Part shown: in pieces, positions 1 to 7,573 of the stretch | How the letters are laid out: each line of letters begins with the position of its first letter | Numbering within the stretch: position 1 is the stretch's first letter | From: Paraplanobispora takensis | GTDB lineage: Bacteria > Actinomycetota > Actinomycetes > Streptosporangiales > Streptosporangiaceae | Assembly: GCF_016863195.1 (NCBI RefSeq) | Contig: NZ_BOOK01000053.1 | Location: 1 to 52,367, forward strand | Length of the DNA stretch: 52,367 nt | Direction: 5' to 3' | Made by a program: the position numbers and the translations under genes | Notes under the pieces: model-generated | What the model saw: the letters and a program-made list of their open reading frames with translations, nothing else | Database searches by the model: none | Told to the model about the DNA's origin: nothing

Positions 1-180
1 GGGGGACGACGGCACGAAGGGCGGGTTGTGGTGCTCGCCGGTCGCGAAGACGTCGAGACCGACCTCCTCCGCCTTGAGCGCGATGGCGACCATCGCCTTG
101 ATCCGCTCGTGCTCGGTCGGCGCCCTCCCCGTGGTGGGGTCCATGGTGACGTCGCCCACGGAGAAGATTCCGAACTGCAT
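1..180 (-). CDS. LLM-class flavin-dependent oxidoreductase, N-terminal part (runs off the window)
   Basis: Reading the minus strand from ATG at 180 gives MQFGIFSVGDVTMDPTTG, later TEHERIKAMVAIALKAEEVG and FATGEHHNPPFVPSSP. This is the N-terminal strand and first helices of the luciferase-like monooxygenase fold (family knowledge: FMN/F420-dependent oxidation of small molecules, cytosolic, (beta/alpha)8 barrel). The xGEHHxPPFxPSSP segment is very typical of the actinobacterial LLM class. Only 60 codons lie in the window, so substrate and C-terminus cannot be judged. No neighbour in the window shares its transcript. The upstream 20 bases are the only A/T-rich stretch nearby and probably carry its promoter. 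Confidence 0.8.
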   Translation of the reverse strand, partial: MQFGIFSVGDVTMDPTTGRAPTEHERIKAMVAIALKAEEVGLDVFATGEHHNPPFVPSSP

Positions 181-202
181 CGTGCTCACCGTCCCACTGC
201 CG

Positions 203-223
203 TTTAAAATTCAACTATCTAAG
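203..223 (-). promoter_or_regulatory. A/T-rich putative promoter/operator of the LLM oxidoreductase
   Basis: A short A/T-rich block (minus strand: AGATAGTTGAATTTTAAAC) stands out in otherwise GC-rich DNA 23-43 bases ahead of the oxidoreductase ATG. It holds an approximate mirror of AGTTGAA/TTTAAAC and resembles the imperfect palindromes bound by MarR/HxlR-type repressors next to such genes. That assignment is inference; no regulator gene is adjacent. Confidence 0.35.
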
Positions 224-282
224 CATCGCGGCAGCCGATCCTATTCCCGCCCCGGACCCCGGTGACCGGGCGGCGCCGGGCC

Positions 283-513
283 TCAGGCCGGGGGCCGCTC
301 CCGAGCGGTGCGGCCGATCTCCAGTTCGTCGAGGAGGTCCCGGGTCGCGGCGGCGACGGCCTCCACGGCCCGCTCGAAGGCGGCGGCGTTGCGCGCCGAC
401 GGGGCGCGGAAACCGGAGATCTTGCGGACGTACTGCAGCGCGGCGGCCCGCACGTCCTGCTCGGTCACGTCACTGGAGTAGGGCTCGCGAAGGGTCTTGA
501 TGCTTCGGCACAT
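283..513 (-). CDS. DUF2277 family protein
   Basis: This 76-residue protein begins MCRSIKTLREPYSSDVT, the conserved start of the DUF2277 family, and continues with VRAAALQYVRKISGF, an AFERAV helix and a C-terminal DLLDELEI segment. A start 6 codons further upstream is possible, but the family normally begins at MCRSIKTLR, so ATG 513 was chosen. The family is small, cytosolic and helical with no established function. It is a stand-alone gene, divergent from the small membrane protein at 606 across about 90 bases. Confidence 0.85.
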   Translation of the reverse strand: MCRSIKTLREPYSSDVTEQDVRAAALQYVRKISGFRAPSARNAAAFERAVEAVAAATRDLLDELEIGRTARERPPA

Positions 514-605
514 GCCAGGACCGTACGACATTCGTTCTCTGGCCGGGGGGCGTCCGGGCCGTCATAATCCTGGGAACAGATTTCTGCCCACGGCAGGAGG
601 TGTCG

Positions 606-860
606 ATGGACTCCTCGGACGGCAGGGTCCTGATCCTCATCGTGGTCGCGACGGTGGTGTTCTTCATCGGCCGGCGCTATCAGCGGACGGTGGACGCCTG
701 GGGAGGGCGCGGCAAGGCGGTCAAGGCCGCCGCGGACGCGAAGGACAAGATCCCCGCCGCCAAGGCCGCGGCGTGGGCGGCGATCCGCGGCATGGTCGGG
801 GCCGGGCTGGTGGTGCTGATCCTGTTCGCCATCGTCGCCAACGCCATCCGGTACGGCTGA
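606..860 (+). CDS. small membrane protein of unknown function
   Basis: An 84-residue protein with two predicted membrane segments: VLILIVVATVVFFIGR near the N-terminus and GLVVLILFAIVANAI near the C-terminus. They are joined by a Lys/Ala-rich stretch (GKAVKAAADAKDKIPAAKAA) that is probably a cytoplasmic helix. ATG 606 is preferred over GTG 600 because AGGAGG ends at 600, giving 5-base spacing to the ATG, while the GTG overlaps the ribosome-binding site. I do not recognise a named family. It converges on the KAS III-like gene with a 33-base gap. Confidence 0.7.
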   Translation: MDSSDGRVLILIVVATVVFFIGRRYQRTVDAWGGRGKAVKAAADAKDKIPAAKAAAWAAIRGMVGAGLVVLILFAIVANAIRYG

Positions 861-893
861 GCCCCACCGCCGCACCAGGGCATGGCCGCCGGG

Positions 894-1952
894 TCATAGG
901 GCCCAGCCGACGGGCTCGACGATCTCCACGACCACGCAGGACAGGGCGATGCCCACACCGTTGCCGAGCAGCAGCACGTGATCGCCCGGCCCGACGGCTC
1001 CTGTCTCGAGGAGGTGGGCGAGTCCCGCGATCTGATCGTTGACCCCGAGGTGACCGACGCCGCGCCCGAACTCCAGCACCCCCCGCGAGGGGTCGATGCC
1101 CAGCGGTTCCAGCACGCTTTTGACATAGGCCTCGCCGCCGGAGAAGACGTGCGTGGCACGAGCCACATCCTGCGGGCCGATCCCCGCTTCGGCCAGAGCG
1201 CGCCGCGCCACCTCGGCGCGCGCCAGCGCCAGCCGCTCCTTGGCCCGGTCGAACTCCGCGGGGCGGCGGGCGGCGAACTCGGCGATCCGCGCCCCGATCG
1301 CCATGGGCCGGCCCACCGTGCATCCGGGCGGGAACAGCGGCATGTCCCCCCGGTACATCTCCTCCATGTCCGGGAGCGAGGCGGAGACGACCGCCCGCAG
1401 CCGGGCGAACCCGCCGCGTCGCGACAGCACGACGGCCGTGCCGGCGTCGCCGAAGATCGTGCCGCGGTTGGTGGCCGCCCCCTCGGCGTAGCGCCAGCGA
1501 TCGACGAGCGGCGCGCCGAAGTTGTCCGCCCCGGTGATGAGGGCGGCGGTATGGTCCCCGCCGCCCGCGGTGAGGTAGCACGCGGCCAGCTCCATCGCGC
1601 CGAGCATCCCGTTGCAGGTCTGACGGATCTCGAAGGCGGGGACGTGGCCGCCGATGGTGTGGCGCTGCACGTAGTGGTGCGGCGACCAGCCGTCGGGGCC
1701 CTGGTGGTAGAAGGTCGCGTGCAGGAGCAGACCGACCTCGGACGCGTCGTGGCCCGAGCGGGCCAGCGCCTGCCTGCCGGCGCGCACGGCCATGTCCGGT
1801 GCCGGCGTCCGGCCGGCCACCGCGGCGCCGGACCATCCTGCGCGCATGTGCTCCTCGCGGCCGTACATGCCGAGTTCCACGGCCTTCGCCGCGCTGAACG
1901 ACTCCGGGATGTAGGTGCCGATTCCGGCGATGTGGATGCCCTCCACCTTCAT
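894..1952 (-). CDS. KAS III-like acyltransferase (CerJ/ChlB3/DpsC-type ketosynthase homologue)
   Basis: A 352-residue thiolase-fold protein of normal length for the ketoacyl-ACP synthase III family. The nucleophile is Cys113 in EIRQTCNGMLGAMELA. His268 in ATHVFSGG sits where FabH carries its catalytic His. The Asn-containing GNT segment of true FabH is replaced by GHLGVNDQIAGL (300-311), the GHLGxxDQ signature of KAS III homologues that transfer acyl groups to OH or NH2 instead of condensing with malonyl-ACP. It is therefore predicted to esterify or amidate a small molecule with an acyl- or aryl-CoA/ACP. No dedicated ACP is nearby, so the CoA ester made by the ligase at 10671 is a plausible donor (inference). 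It diverges from the AfsA-led operon across 422 bases, so it is probably regulated with it. Confidence 0.85.
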   Translation of the reverse strand: MKVEGIHIAGIGTYIPESFSAAKAVELGMYGREEHMRAGWSGAAVAGRTPAPDMAVRAGRQALARSGHDASEVGLLLHATFYHQGPDGWSPHHYVQRHTIGGHVPAFEIRQTCNGMLGAMELAACYLTAGGGDHTAALITGADNFGAPLVDRWRYAEGAATNRGTIFGDAGTAVVLSRRGGFARLRAVVSASLPDMEEMYRGDMPLFPPGCTVGRPMAIGARIAEFAARRPAEFDRAKERLALARAEVARRALAEAGIGPQDVARATHVFSGGEAYVKSVLEPLGIDPSRGVLEFGRGVGHLGVNDQIAGLAHLLETGAVGPGDHVLLLGNGVGIALSCVVVEIVEPVGWAL

Positions 1953-2374
1953 TCTCGACCTCGCTTACCGAGCGGTGGCCGGTCGTCGGAACCGGACGTC
2001 CCCGCGGTGGGATTCCCCGCGACGGCGGCCCGCCGCGGCCCGAATCCTGGCCCCTCGGACACCGGCCGCACATCTTCTGGAATGCGGTGCCGGCGTCCCC
2101 GGTGAACGCCGGGCCCCTGACCGCCTTGGGGTCCTTTAACGCGCGACCGTATCCGCGGTTGACAGAGGACTGAAAATGCCGGCTTTTTTCCGCCCGCAGT
2201 GCCTCCCGCATAGAGCCTGATCAGAGGGGACGCCGCCCGCGGGCGAATGTTCCGACAGCCGTTTCGGGATCGATCCATAGCACCGAAATATGGGCGGAGA
2301 GCAATGCAGAAGATGTCTGGAGATCACGCCGGTAACAGGATTCATGAACCTTTCCGAAATGGGGGCTGGAACCT
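1953..2374. promoter_or_regulatory. 422-base divergent intergenic region of the biosynthetic cluster
   Basis: No convincing gene lies here. Going toward the AfsA-like gene there is a TTGACA hexamer at 2159-2164 without an obvious partner -10 box, a T-run near 2184, and a 12-base palindrome cgcccgcgggcg near 2230. Two similar words, CCGAAATATGGGCGG (2283-2297) and CCGAAATGGGGGCTG (2354-2368), lie 71 bases apart; the second is just upstream of the GTG start and could be part of a repeated operator. No clear gamma-butyrolactone-receptor box was found by eye. Confidence 0.4.
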
Positions 2375-3313
2375 GTGACACTTCTGACCGCATCCGAGGC
2401 TCACTACGGAGTCCTGGCGGAGGAGCGACCGGCCGACGGTCTGCTCCGGGACGTCGATCTGCTGACCGGGACCTGGTCCGCCACGCTCGCCGTGGACTCC
2501 GACGATCCCTACTTCTTCGACCATCCCCTCGATCACCTGCCCGGTATGGTCCTCGTCTGCGGTCTGCTGGACCTGCTGCGCGCCACCGGCACCGGGCACC
2601 CCGAGCGGCCGGGACACCGGATGCGCATGTCGCTGGACCTGCCGGCGTTCTGCGAGCTGGAGACGCCGGTCCACCTCGAAGCGAGCCGGCTCCCTTCCGA
2701 CGACACCACCGGGCTTTCCGGCACGACACGGGTGGTCATGAGTGCCCGCCAGGGCGGCCAGGTCGTCTGCGGGGCGCAGGCCGCCTTCCGCCCGGCGACG
2801 CCCCTCGACGCGCCCGGCGCCCCTGCCGGGGCCCGCCACTCCGCATCGACCCGTCGCTCCGAACCTGCCCGCCTGGAACTGGTCCACCGGCACCGCCCGG
2901 AGAACGTCCTGATCGGCGGCATGGTGCCGCACGGTACGACGCGGATCGCAGAGGTACGCCGTCCGCCGGACGGCCATCTGCTCGCCCCGGCACCGGGCGC
3001 GCCGCCCCGTGCGGAACTGATCATCGACGCGGCCCGGCAGTTCGGCACCATGATCTGCCACGTCGAGCATGCCGTACCGGAGGACACCCGGTTGATCCTG
3101 CTGGCCGTCGAGGCCGACCTGCCGTGCGAGCTCCCCTGGGACCTGCGGCTCGGGTGGACGCCGACCGCCCCGCGGCGTGGACGCTCCCGCATGAGAATCG
3201 AGGTCCTCGCCGGCGACCCGGGCGCCGAGCCGCTCGGCGCCGTCACGCTCGACTACTACGCCGCCTCGCCGACGATCTACCGCAGGCTGCGCCACGCGGG
3301 AAGGACGGCATGA
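2375..3313 (+). CDS. AfsA-type double-hotdog protein (gamma-butyrolactone-synthase-like)
   Basis: A 312-residue protein with two AfsA hotdog repeats. The first carries FFDHPLDHLPGM (47-58), matching the DHxxDHxPGM signature of AfsA/ScbA/BarX. The second carries LVHRHRPENVLI (169-180) followed by IIDAARQFGTMICHVEH. Family role: AfsA condenses a beta-ketoacyl thioester with dihydroxyacetone phosphate, the first committed step to A-factor-like butyrolactones. Here it opens a tailoring operon, and no ArpA-type receptor gene is in the window, so it may join a fatty beta-keto acid to a pathway intermediate rather than make a free signal (inference). The start is GTG with a GGGGG/TGGA region upstream. 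Its TGA overlaps the next ATG (ATGA), implying coupled translation. Confidence 0.85.
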   Translation: MTLLTASEAHYGVLAEERPADGLLRDVDLLTGTWSATLAVDSDDPYFFDHPLDHLPGMVLVCGLLDLLRATGTGHPERPGHRMRMSLDLPAFCELETPVHLEASRLPSDDTTGLSGTTRVVMSARQGGQVVCGAQAAFRPATPLDAPGAPAGARHSASTRRSEPARLELVHRHRPENVLIGGMVPHGTTRIAEVRRPPDGHLLAPAPGAPPRAELIIDAARQFGTMICHVEHAVPEDTRLILLAVEADLPCELPWDLRLGWTPTAPRRGRSRMRIEVLAGDPGAEPLGAVTLDYYAASPTIYRRLRHAGRTA

Positions 3314-3963
3314 GCGCCGGAAGATCCGGGGGCCTGGTGAGCCTGCTGACCCGTGTGCTGTTCGTCGCCGCCGTCACCGCGTTGGCGGTGCGCGCCGTCG
3401 GATACCTGACCCACGCCGACGAGGGCGCGAACCTCGTCTCCGGACTCCTCATCGCCGGCTACCTGGCCTGGGTGAGCATCGAGATCCCGGTCACCTTCCG
3501 TAAACCGTCGCAGCCCGTCGCCGAGAGCCGCACCCTGGCCGCGTACGCCTCCTCGCGCATGCTGCTGGTGCTCGCGGCCGTGGTGCCGCCGGCTCCCTGG
3601 GACGACATCTCCTATCTGATGGCACCGCCGATCGTTCTGTTCCTGGCCGGCATCGTGTTGCGCACGGTCGCGATCCGGGCGCTGGGCGCGCTCTACACCC
3701 ATCACGTCCTGCGCCGCGACGAGCACCCGCTGGTCACCACCGGCCCGTACCGGTTCCTGAGGCACCCGGCCTACGCCGGCATGCTCCTGGCCAACATCGG
3801 CTTCGTCCTCTACTTCCACCAGGCGTTCGGCGTCGCGGCGCTGCTGCTGCTGGCCGGAGTCCTGGTCTGGCGGATCCGCACCGAAGAGCGGGTGCTGTGG
3901 TCGGTTCCCGGATACCCGAAGTTCGCCGCCGGGCGCGCGCGCCTGCTGATGGGAGTGTGGTGA
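3310..3963 (+). CDS. isoprenylcysteine carboxyl methyltransferase (ICMT)-family membrane protein
   Basis: A 217-residue integral membrane protein with about five hydrophobic segments and the ICMT/PEMT core at the C-terminus: LYTHHVLRRDEHPLVTTGPY, then RFLRHPAYAGMLLANIG, then RIRTEERVL with a closing YPKFAAGRARLLMGVW. In the family these residues bind S-adenosylmethionine and a lipidic acceptor; ICMT methylates prenylated carboxylates or thiols, while many bacterial homologues are uncharacterised. It sits in one operon with a UbiA prenyltransferase, so methylation of a prenylated or lipidic intermediate at the membrane is attractive (inference). It overlaps both neighbours (ATGA upstream, TGATG downstream). 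Confidence 0.8.
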   Translation: MSAGRSGGLVSLLTRVLFVAAVTALAVRAVGYLTHADEGANLVSGLLIAGYLAWVSIEIPVTFRKPSQPVAESRTLAAYASSRMLLVLAAVVPPAPWDDISYLMAPPIVLFLAGIVLRTVAIRALGALYTHHVLRRDEHPLVTTGPYRFLRHPAYAGMLLANIGFVLYFHQAFGVAALLLLAGVLVWRIRTEERVLWSVPGYPKFAAGRARLLMGVW

Positions 3964-6665
3964 TGACCGCGCTCATCCGATCCGGTGACGCCCGGCTCAC
4001 CGACGCGACCGTGACCGGGCACAAGTTCGCCCGCCAGGAGCTGCTGCGCCGGGCCGGTTTCCGGGTGCCCGAGTTCTTCTGCGTGCCGGTCGCCGCGTTC
4101 GACGCCGTGGCCCGCGACCTGCTGCCTCCCGCCCCGGACCCCGGAGGCGAGGCCGAGCTGGCGGCCTGGGCGGCGGACGCGGCGACCCGGCTGTCGTCCG
4201 CCGTGCCGCCGGGCCCGCTCGCGGCCGAACTGCACGAGGCGGCCACCGCCCTCGCCGGTGAGCACGGCCTGCTCGCGGTACGGGCCTGCGTGGTGGCCGA
4301 CGCGGATGGAGTCGGCGAGGACGGCGTCTCCGACGCGTTCGCCGGGATGACCGAGTCCTACCTGTATGTGCGTCCCGAGGACGTGTCCAGGCGGGTCGTC
4401 CAGTGCTGGGCCTCGGGATTCACCCCGCAGTCGATCCTGTACCGGGTACGCAGGGGACTGTCGGTCGGCTCGGTCCGGCTGGCGGTCGGAGTCCAGGTGA
4501 TGGTCCCCGGGGTGCGGTCGTTCGTGGCGTTCAGCCGCGATCCCCGCACCGGCGAGGCCGCCTGTGTCATCGCGGCGGCGCACGGCATCGGTGAGGGCGT
4601 CGTCCAGGAACGTGCCGACGTCGACCACTTCTTCGTGGACACGGCTTCCGGCCGGATCAAGTCCGAGGTGGTCGTCAAGCGGGTGATGATGACCGGGGGC
4701 GACGGGGACGAGGGGCCGGCGCCGCGTCCGGTGCCCGCCGAGCAGGCCGAGCAGCCCGTGCTCACCGACGGCGAGGTGCGCCGGGTGAGCGATCTCGCGA
4801 CGGAGGTCGAGGCCTTCTTCGGGTTGCCGCAGGACATCGAGGGCACGATCACGCCCGACGGCGCCGTCCACCTGGTGCAGGCTCGCCCCGTGGTGTTCGC
4901 CGACCGCCCGGAGGGGCCGGCGGTGCGCTGGAGCAACCACAACATCACCGAGAGCTTCCCGGGTCTTTCGGGCGCGCTGACGTACTCGCAGGCGCGCGCC
5001 TTCTACCGGCTGATCTTCCGTGACCTCTACCGGCGGATGGGAGTGCCCGACCGCCGGCTCCGGGCGCTGGAGCACCACCTCAACCGCATGGTGGGACTGG
5101 TCGACGGCCGCGTCTACTACCGGTTGGACGCCTGGCTCGCCCTGCACGGGCAGATCCCCGGCTTCCCGCTGGTGCGCCGGTGGTGGGAGCGCTCGATGGG
5201 AATCGGCGGCGACCATCGTCCCTCCGCATCGGACAAGATCCGCGCGCTCTTCTCCGTGCCGGGTCTGGTGGCGCGCGCGGCCCGGCGGCCAGGAGAGGCC
5301 CGGGACTTCCTGCGCTGGTGGGACCGGGTGGTCGATCAGAGCACGGGGATGGACGAGTGGACGCCCGAGCGCCTCATCGCCTTCTACCGGTGGCTGTGGG
5401 CCGAGGCGGGCCGGCGATGGGGCGTCACCCTCGTCAACAGCTTCTTCCTCCTGGTGTGGACCACACTGACCTCGGCGGCGCTGCGCCGCTGGGTCACCGA
5501 CGACGAGCAGCGGCTGCTGGGCGGCCTGCTGACGGGCGGGAGGGAGAACCGGTCGCTGCTCGGGGTGCGCTCCGCCATCGCGCTCGCCGAGCTGGTCTGC
5601 GGGCGCCCTGAGCTGGCCGGGCGGATTCGGAGCTGTGACGGGGAGGGCGACTCCGCCGAGAAGATCTGGGCCGACGTCGTCTCCGGCCGCTACGGAGCGG
5701 AGATCGCCCGGGCCGCCGCCACCCACCTGCACCGGTACGGTGACCGGGCCCTGCACGACCTGAAGCTGGAGGAACCCTCACCCCGCCAGCGGCCAAGCAT
5801 GATCATCGAAATGATCAAACCCATGGTCCACGGCGGTCTGACCGTGGCCGGCAGCCGCGCCAAGGAGCTCGCCGCCCGTGCCGAGGCGGAGCGGGAACTG
5901 CGCGAGCGCTGCCCGGGCACCGTCCGCCTCCTGGTGGTCCGTGCCCTCGTCACCGGGCTGCGCCGGGCGGTCAAGACCCGTGAGGACACCCGGTACTGCC
6001 GCAGCCAGCTGTTCGGGCTGACCCGTCAGGTGATGTGGCGGCTCGGCGACCTGCTCGCCGAGGCGGGCAGACTCGACCGCGGCCGCGATGTCGTGGACCT
6101 CACCGTCGAGGAGGTGCTCGGCGCCTACGACGGCACGCTGGTCGACGCCGACCTGCGGTCCCTGGTCCGCGCTCGCCGCGAGGAGCGGAGCGCGGCGGCG
6201 GAGCGCCCGGATCCCGGCGTCGAGCTGACCACGCCGCTCAACCGGCCCATGCCGGGAGGCCCGCTGTACGCCGGCGGCCCGGCCGGTGCGCGTCCCGGCC
6301 CGCCCGCGCCGGAGCCGGCCACGGTGGCCGGCGACCTTCAGGGGCTGCCCTCCAGCAACGGCGTGGTGCGCGGTGAAGCCCGTGTCGTCCTCGACCCCTC
6401 CGTATCACCCGAATCATGCCGTGACCGGATTATCGTGGCGAAGGAGACCGACCCCGGATGGCTGTTCCTCATGATGGCGGCGCGTGGAATGGTGGTGGAG
6501 CGGGGCACGTTGCTGTCCCACACCGCGATCACCGGACGACTGCTCGGCATCCCGACCGTCGTCTCCGTCCCGGGGGCGACCACGCTGATCAAGGACGGGG
6601 CCCTCGTCGAGGTCGACGGGGCCGAGGGGAGGGTGCGCGTCCTGACCGCCGCGGAGACCTCCTGA
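3963..6665 (+). CDS. PEP/pyruvate-binding (PEP-synthase/PigC/rifampin-phosphotransferase-like) enzyme
   Basis: A 900-residue three-part enzyme. Residues 1 to about 320 form an ATP-grasp PEP/pyruvate-binding domain (GHKFARQELLRRAGFRVPEF, LLAVRAC, DAFAGMTESYLYV, and the closing HLVQARPVVF). About 320-790 is a divergent central domain. The C-terminus is the swivelling PEP-utiliser domain with phospho-accepting His853 in ERGTLLSHTAITGRLLGIPT. Length and order match rifampin phosphotransferase and PigC/RedH, which use ATP to activate and condense the two halves of prodiginines. Within this operon an ATP-driven condensing or phosphorylating tailoring role is more likely than central metabolism (inference). 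ATG 3963 overlaps the preceding TGA; the reading frame is open further upstream, but the 4-5-base coupling fits the neighbours. Confidence 0.8.
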   Translation: MTALIRSGDARLTDATVTGHKFARQELLRRAGFRVPEFFCVPVAAFDAVARDLLPPAPDPGGEAELAAWAADAATRLSSAVPPGPLAAELHEAATALAGEHGLLAVRACVVADADGVGEDGVSDAFAGMTESYLYVRPEDVSRRVVQCWASGFTPQSILYRVRRGLSVGSVRLAVGVQVMVPGVRSFVAFSRDPRTGEAACVIAAAHGIGEGVVQERADVDHFFVDTASGRIKSEVVVKRVMMTGGDGDEGPAPRPVPAEQAEQPVLTDGEVRRVSDLATEVEAFFGLPQDIEGTITPDGAVHLVQARPVVFADRPEGPAVRWSNHNITESFPGLSGALTYSQARAFYRLIFRDLYRRMGVPDRRLRALEHHLNRMVGLVDGRVYYRLDAWLALHGQIPGFPLVRRWWERSMGIGGDHRPSASDKIRALFSVPGLVARAARRPGEARDFLRWWDRVVDQSTGMDEWTPERLIAFYRWLWAEAGRRWGVTLVNSFFLLVWTTLTSAALRRWVTDDEQRLLGGLLTGGRENRSLLGVRSAIALAELVCGRPELAGRIRSCDGEGDSAEKIWADVVSGRYGAEIARAAATHLHRYGDRALHDLKLEEPSPRQRPSMIIEMIKPMVHGGLTVAGSRAKELAARAEAERELRERCPGTVRLLVVRALVTGLRRAVKTREDTRYCRSQLFGLTRQVMWRLGDLLAEAGRLDRGRDVVDLTVEEVLGAYDGTLVDADLRSLVRARREERSAAAERPDPGVELTTPLNRPMPGGPLYAGGPAGARPGPPAPEPATVAGDLQGLPSSNGVVRGEARVVLDPSVSPESCRDRIIVAKETDPGWLFLMMAARGMVVERGTLLSHTAITGRLLGIPTVVSVPGATTLIKDGALVEVDGAEGRVRVLTAAETS
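6653..6664 (+). promoter_or_regulatory. Shine-Dalgarno GGAG deciding an unusual CTG start
   Basis: GGAG at 6653-6656 is followed by ACCTC and then CTG at 6662-6664, a 5-base spacing. The CTG overlaps the preceding gene's TGA (CTGA), mirroring the ATGA junctions at 3310 and 7570. No in-frame ATG, GTG or TTG exists between well inside the preceding gene's C-terminal coding region and the GTG near 6811, which would remove the first predicted membrane helix. Confidence 0.65.
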
Positions 6666-7573
6666 CGACCCGCCTGCTCCGCTACGTCGCCGGCAGTTAC
6701 CCGCCCAAAGCGTACGTTCCGTACGCGCTGGCGTGGGCGGTCGGCGCGCCGGCGGCCTGCGCGCTGACCGACCCCCGGATCTCCGGATGGCTGCCCGACG
6801 CGGGGACCGCGGTGAGCGCCGTGACCCTTGTCGTCGTCCTGCTGATGATGCGGGCCCTGGACGACATCCGCGACCTGGACTACGACCGGGAGCACAACCC
6901 CGACCGGCCGCTCGCCAGAGGCGTCGTCGGCGTCCGCGACCTGACCGTCATGGTCGCCGCCGGAACCGTGCTCGTGCTCGCGATCAACGCGTGGCGCTGG
7001 CCGGTCATGTGCGTGCTGGCAGGTCAGCTCGCGTATGCGTACCTGGTGCTGTGGGCCGACCGCCGGCTCGGATGGCCGCGCGGCGACGCGCTCGTGGCGG
7101 GCTTCCTGGTGAACCTCCCCGTCCAGCTCATGATCAACGCTTTCCTGTACGCCGGCCTGCTGTACTCGGCCGGGCTCGCCCCGGTCTGGCCGGGCGCGAT
7201 CGGGATCGCCGTGGCCGCACTGGCGTTCCTGCACGTGGAGTTCGCCCGGAAGACGACCCGGCGGCCCCGTCCGGGCGAGCGCACCTACGTCACCCTGTTC
7301 GGCCCGACGGGAACCGCCGCGCTGGCCGTGGCCTGCGCGCTGGCCTCGGTCGCGGTCCTGGTCGTCTCGGTCACCGCCGGAGGCGGTGAGCGCGCAGGGG
7401 CCTGGGCGGTGTGGTCGGCGGCGGCACCGCTGGCCTTCGCGGCGCTCGGCGCGCTGCGGTTCTGGCGCGAGGGCCTTGCCCGCTGGCCGTACGGGCAGGC
7501 GGCGCTGTTCATGCTCGTCAGCTTCGTCGGCTATCAGATCATCAACCTCGTGGAGAGGGCGACGGCACCATGA
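6662..7573 (+). CDS. UbiA-family membrane prenyltransferase
   Basis: A 303-residue polytopic protein starting (L/M)TTRLLRYVAGSYPPKAYVPY. The first Asp-rich motif is complete: DDIRDLDYD followed by NPDRPLARG, the diphosphate/Mg2+ site of UbiA enzymes that transfer a prenyl chain to an aromatic or other acceptor at the membrane. The second Asp motif expected near residue 200 is altered: the region reads EFARKTTRRP then GERTYVTLFG, with no DxxxD. Eight to nine hydrophobic segments fit the family. In context the acceptor may be the acid made by the chorismatase at 9614 (inference). The start is taken as CTG; see the ribosome-binding-site entry. The TGA overlaps the P450 ATG. Confidence 0.8.
   Translation: MTTRLLRYVAGSYPPKAYVPYALAWAVGAPAACALTDPRISGWLPDAGTAVSAVTLVVVLLMMRALDDIRDLDYDREHNPDRPLARGVVGVRDLTVMVAAGTVLVLAINAWRWPVMCVLAGQLAYAYLVLWADRRLGWPRGDALVAGFLVNLPVQLMINAFLYAGLLYSAGLAPVWPGAIGIAVAALAFLHVEFARKTTRRPRPGERTYVTLFGPTGTAALAVACALASVAVLVVSVTAGGGERAGAWAVWSAAAPLAFAALGALRFWREGLARWPYGQAALFMLVSFVGYQIINLVERATAP

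Noticed and set aside
721-2211. Long antisense frames across GC-rich genes (also 3810-5756, 15981-19013, 19110-22043, 44644-47781)
   Set aside because: These are composition-driven shadows: Arg/Gly/Pro/His-rich, no domains, and fully overlapped by genes with clear families and conserved motifs.
6458-6661. Frame upstream of the prenyltransferase as its true N-terminus
   Set aside because: It lies wholly inside the PEP-synthase-like gene in another frame, reads as Arg/Asp/Gly-rich shadow sequence, and would precede a well-formed first helix.
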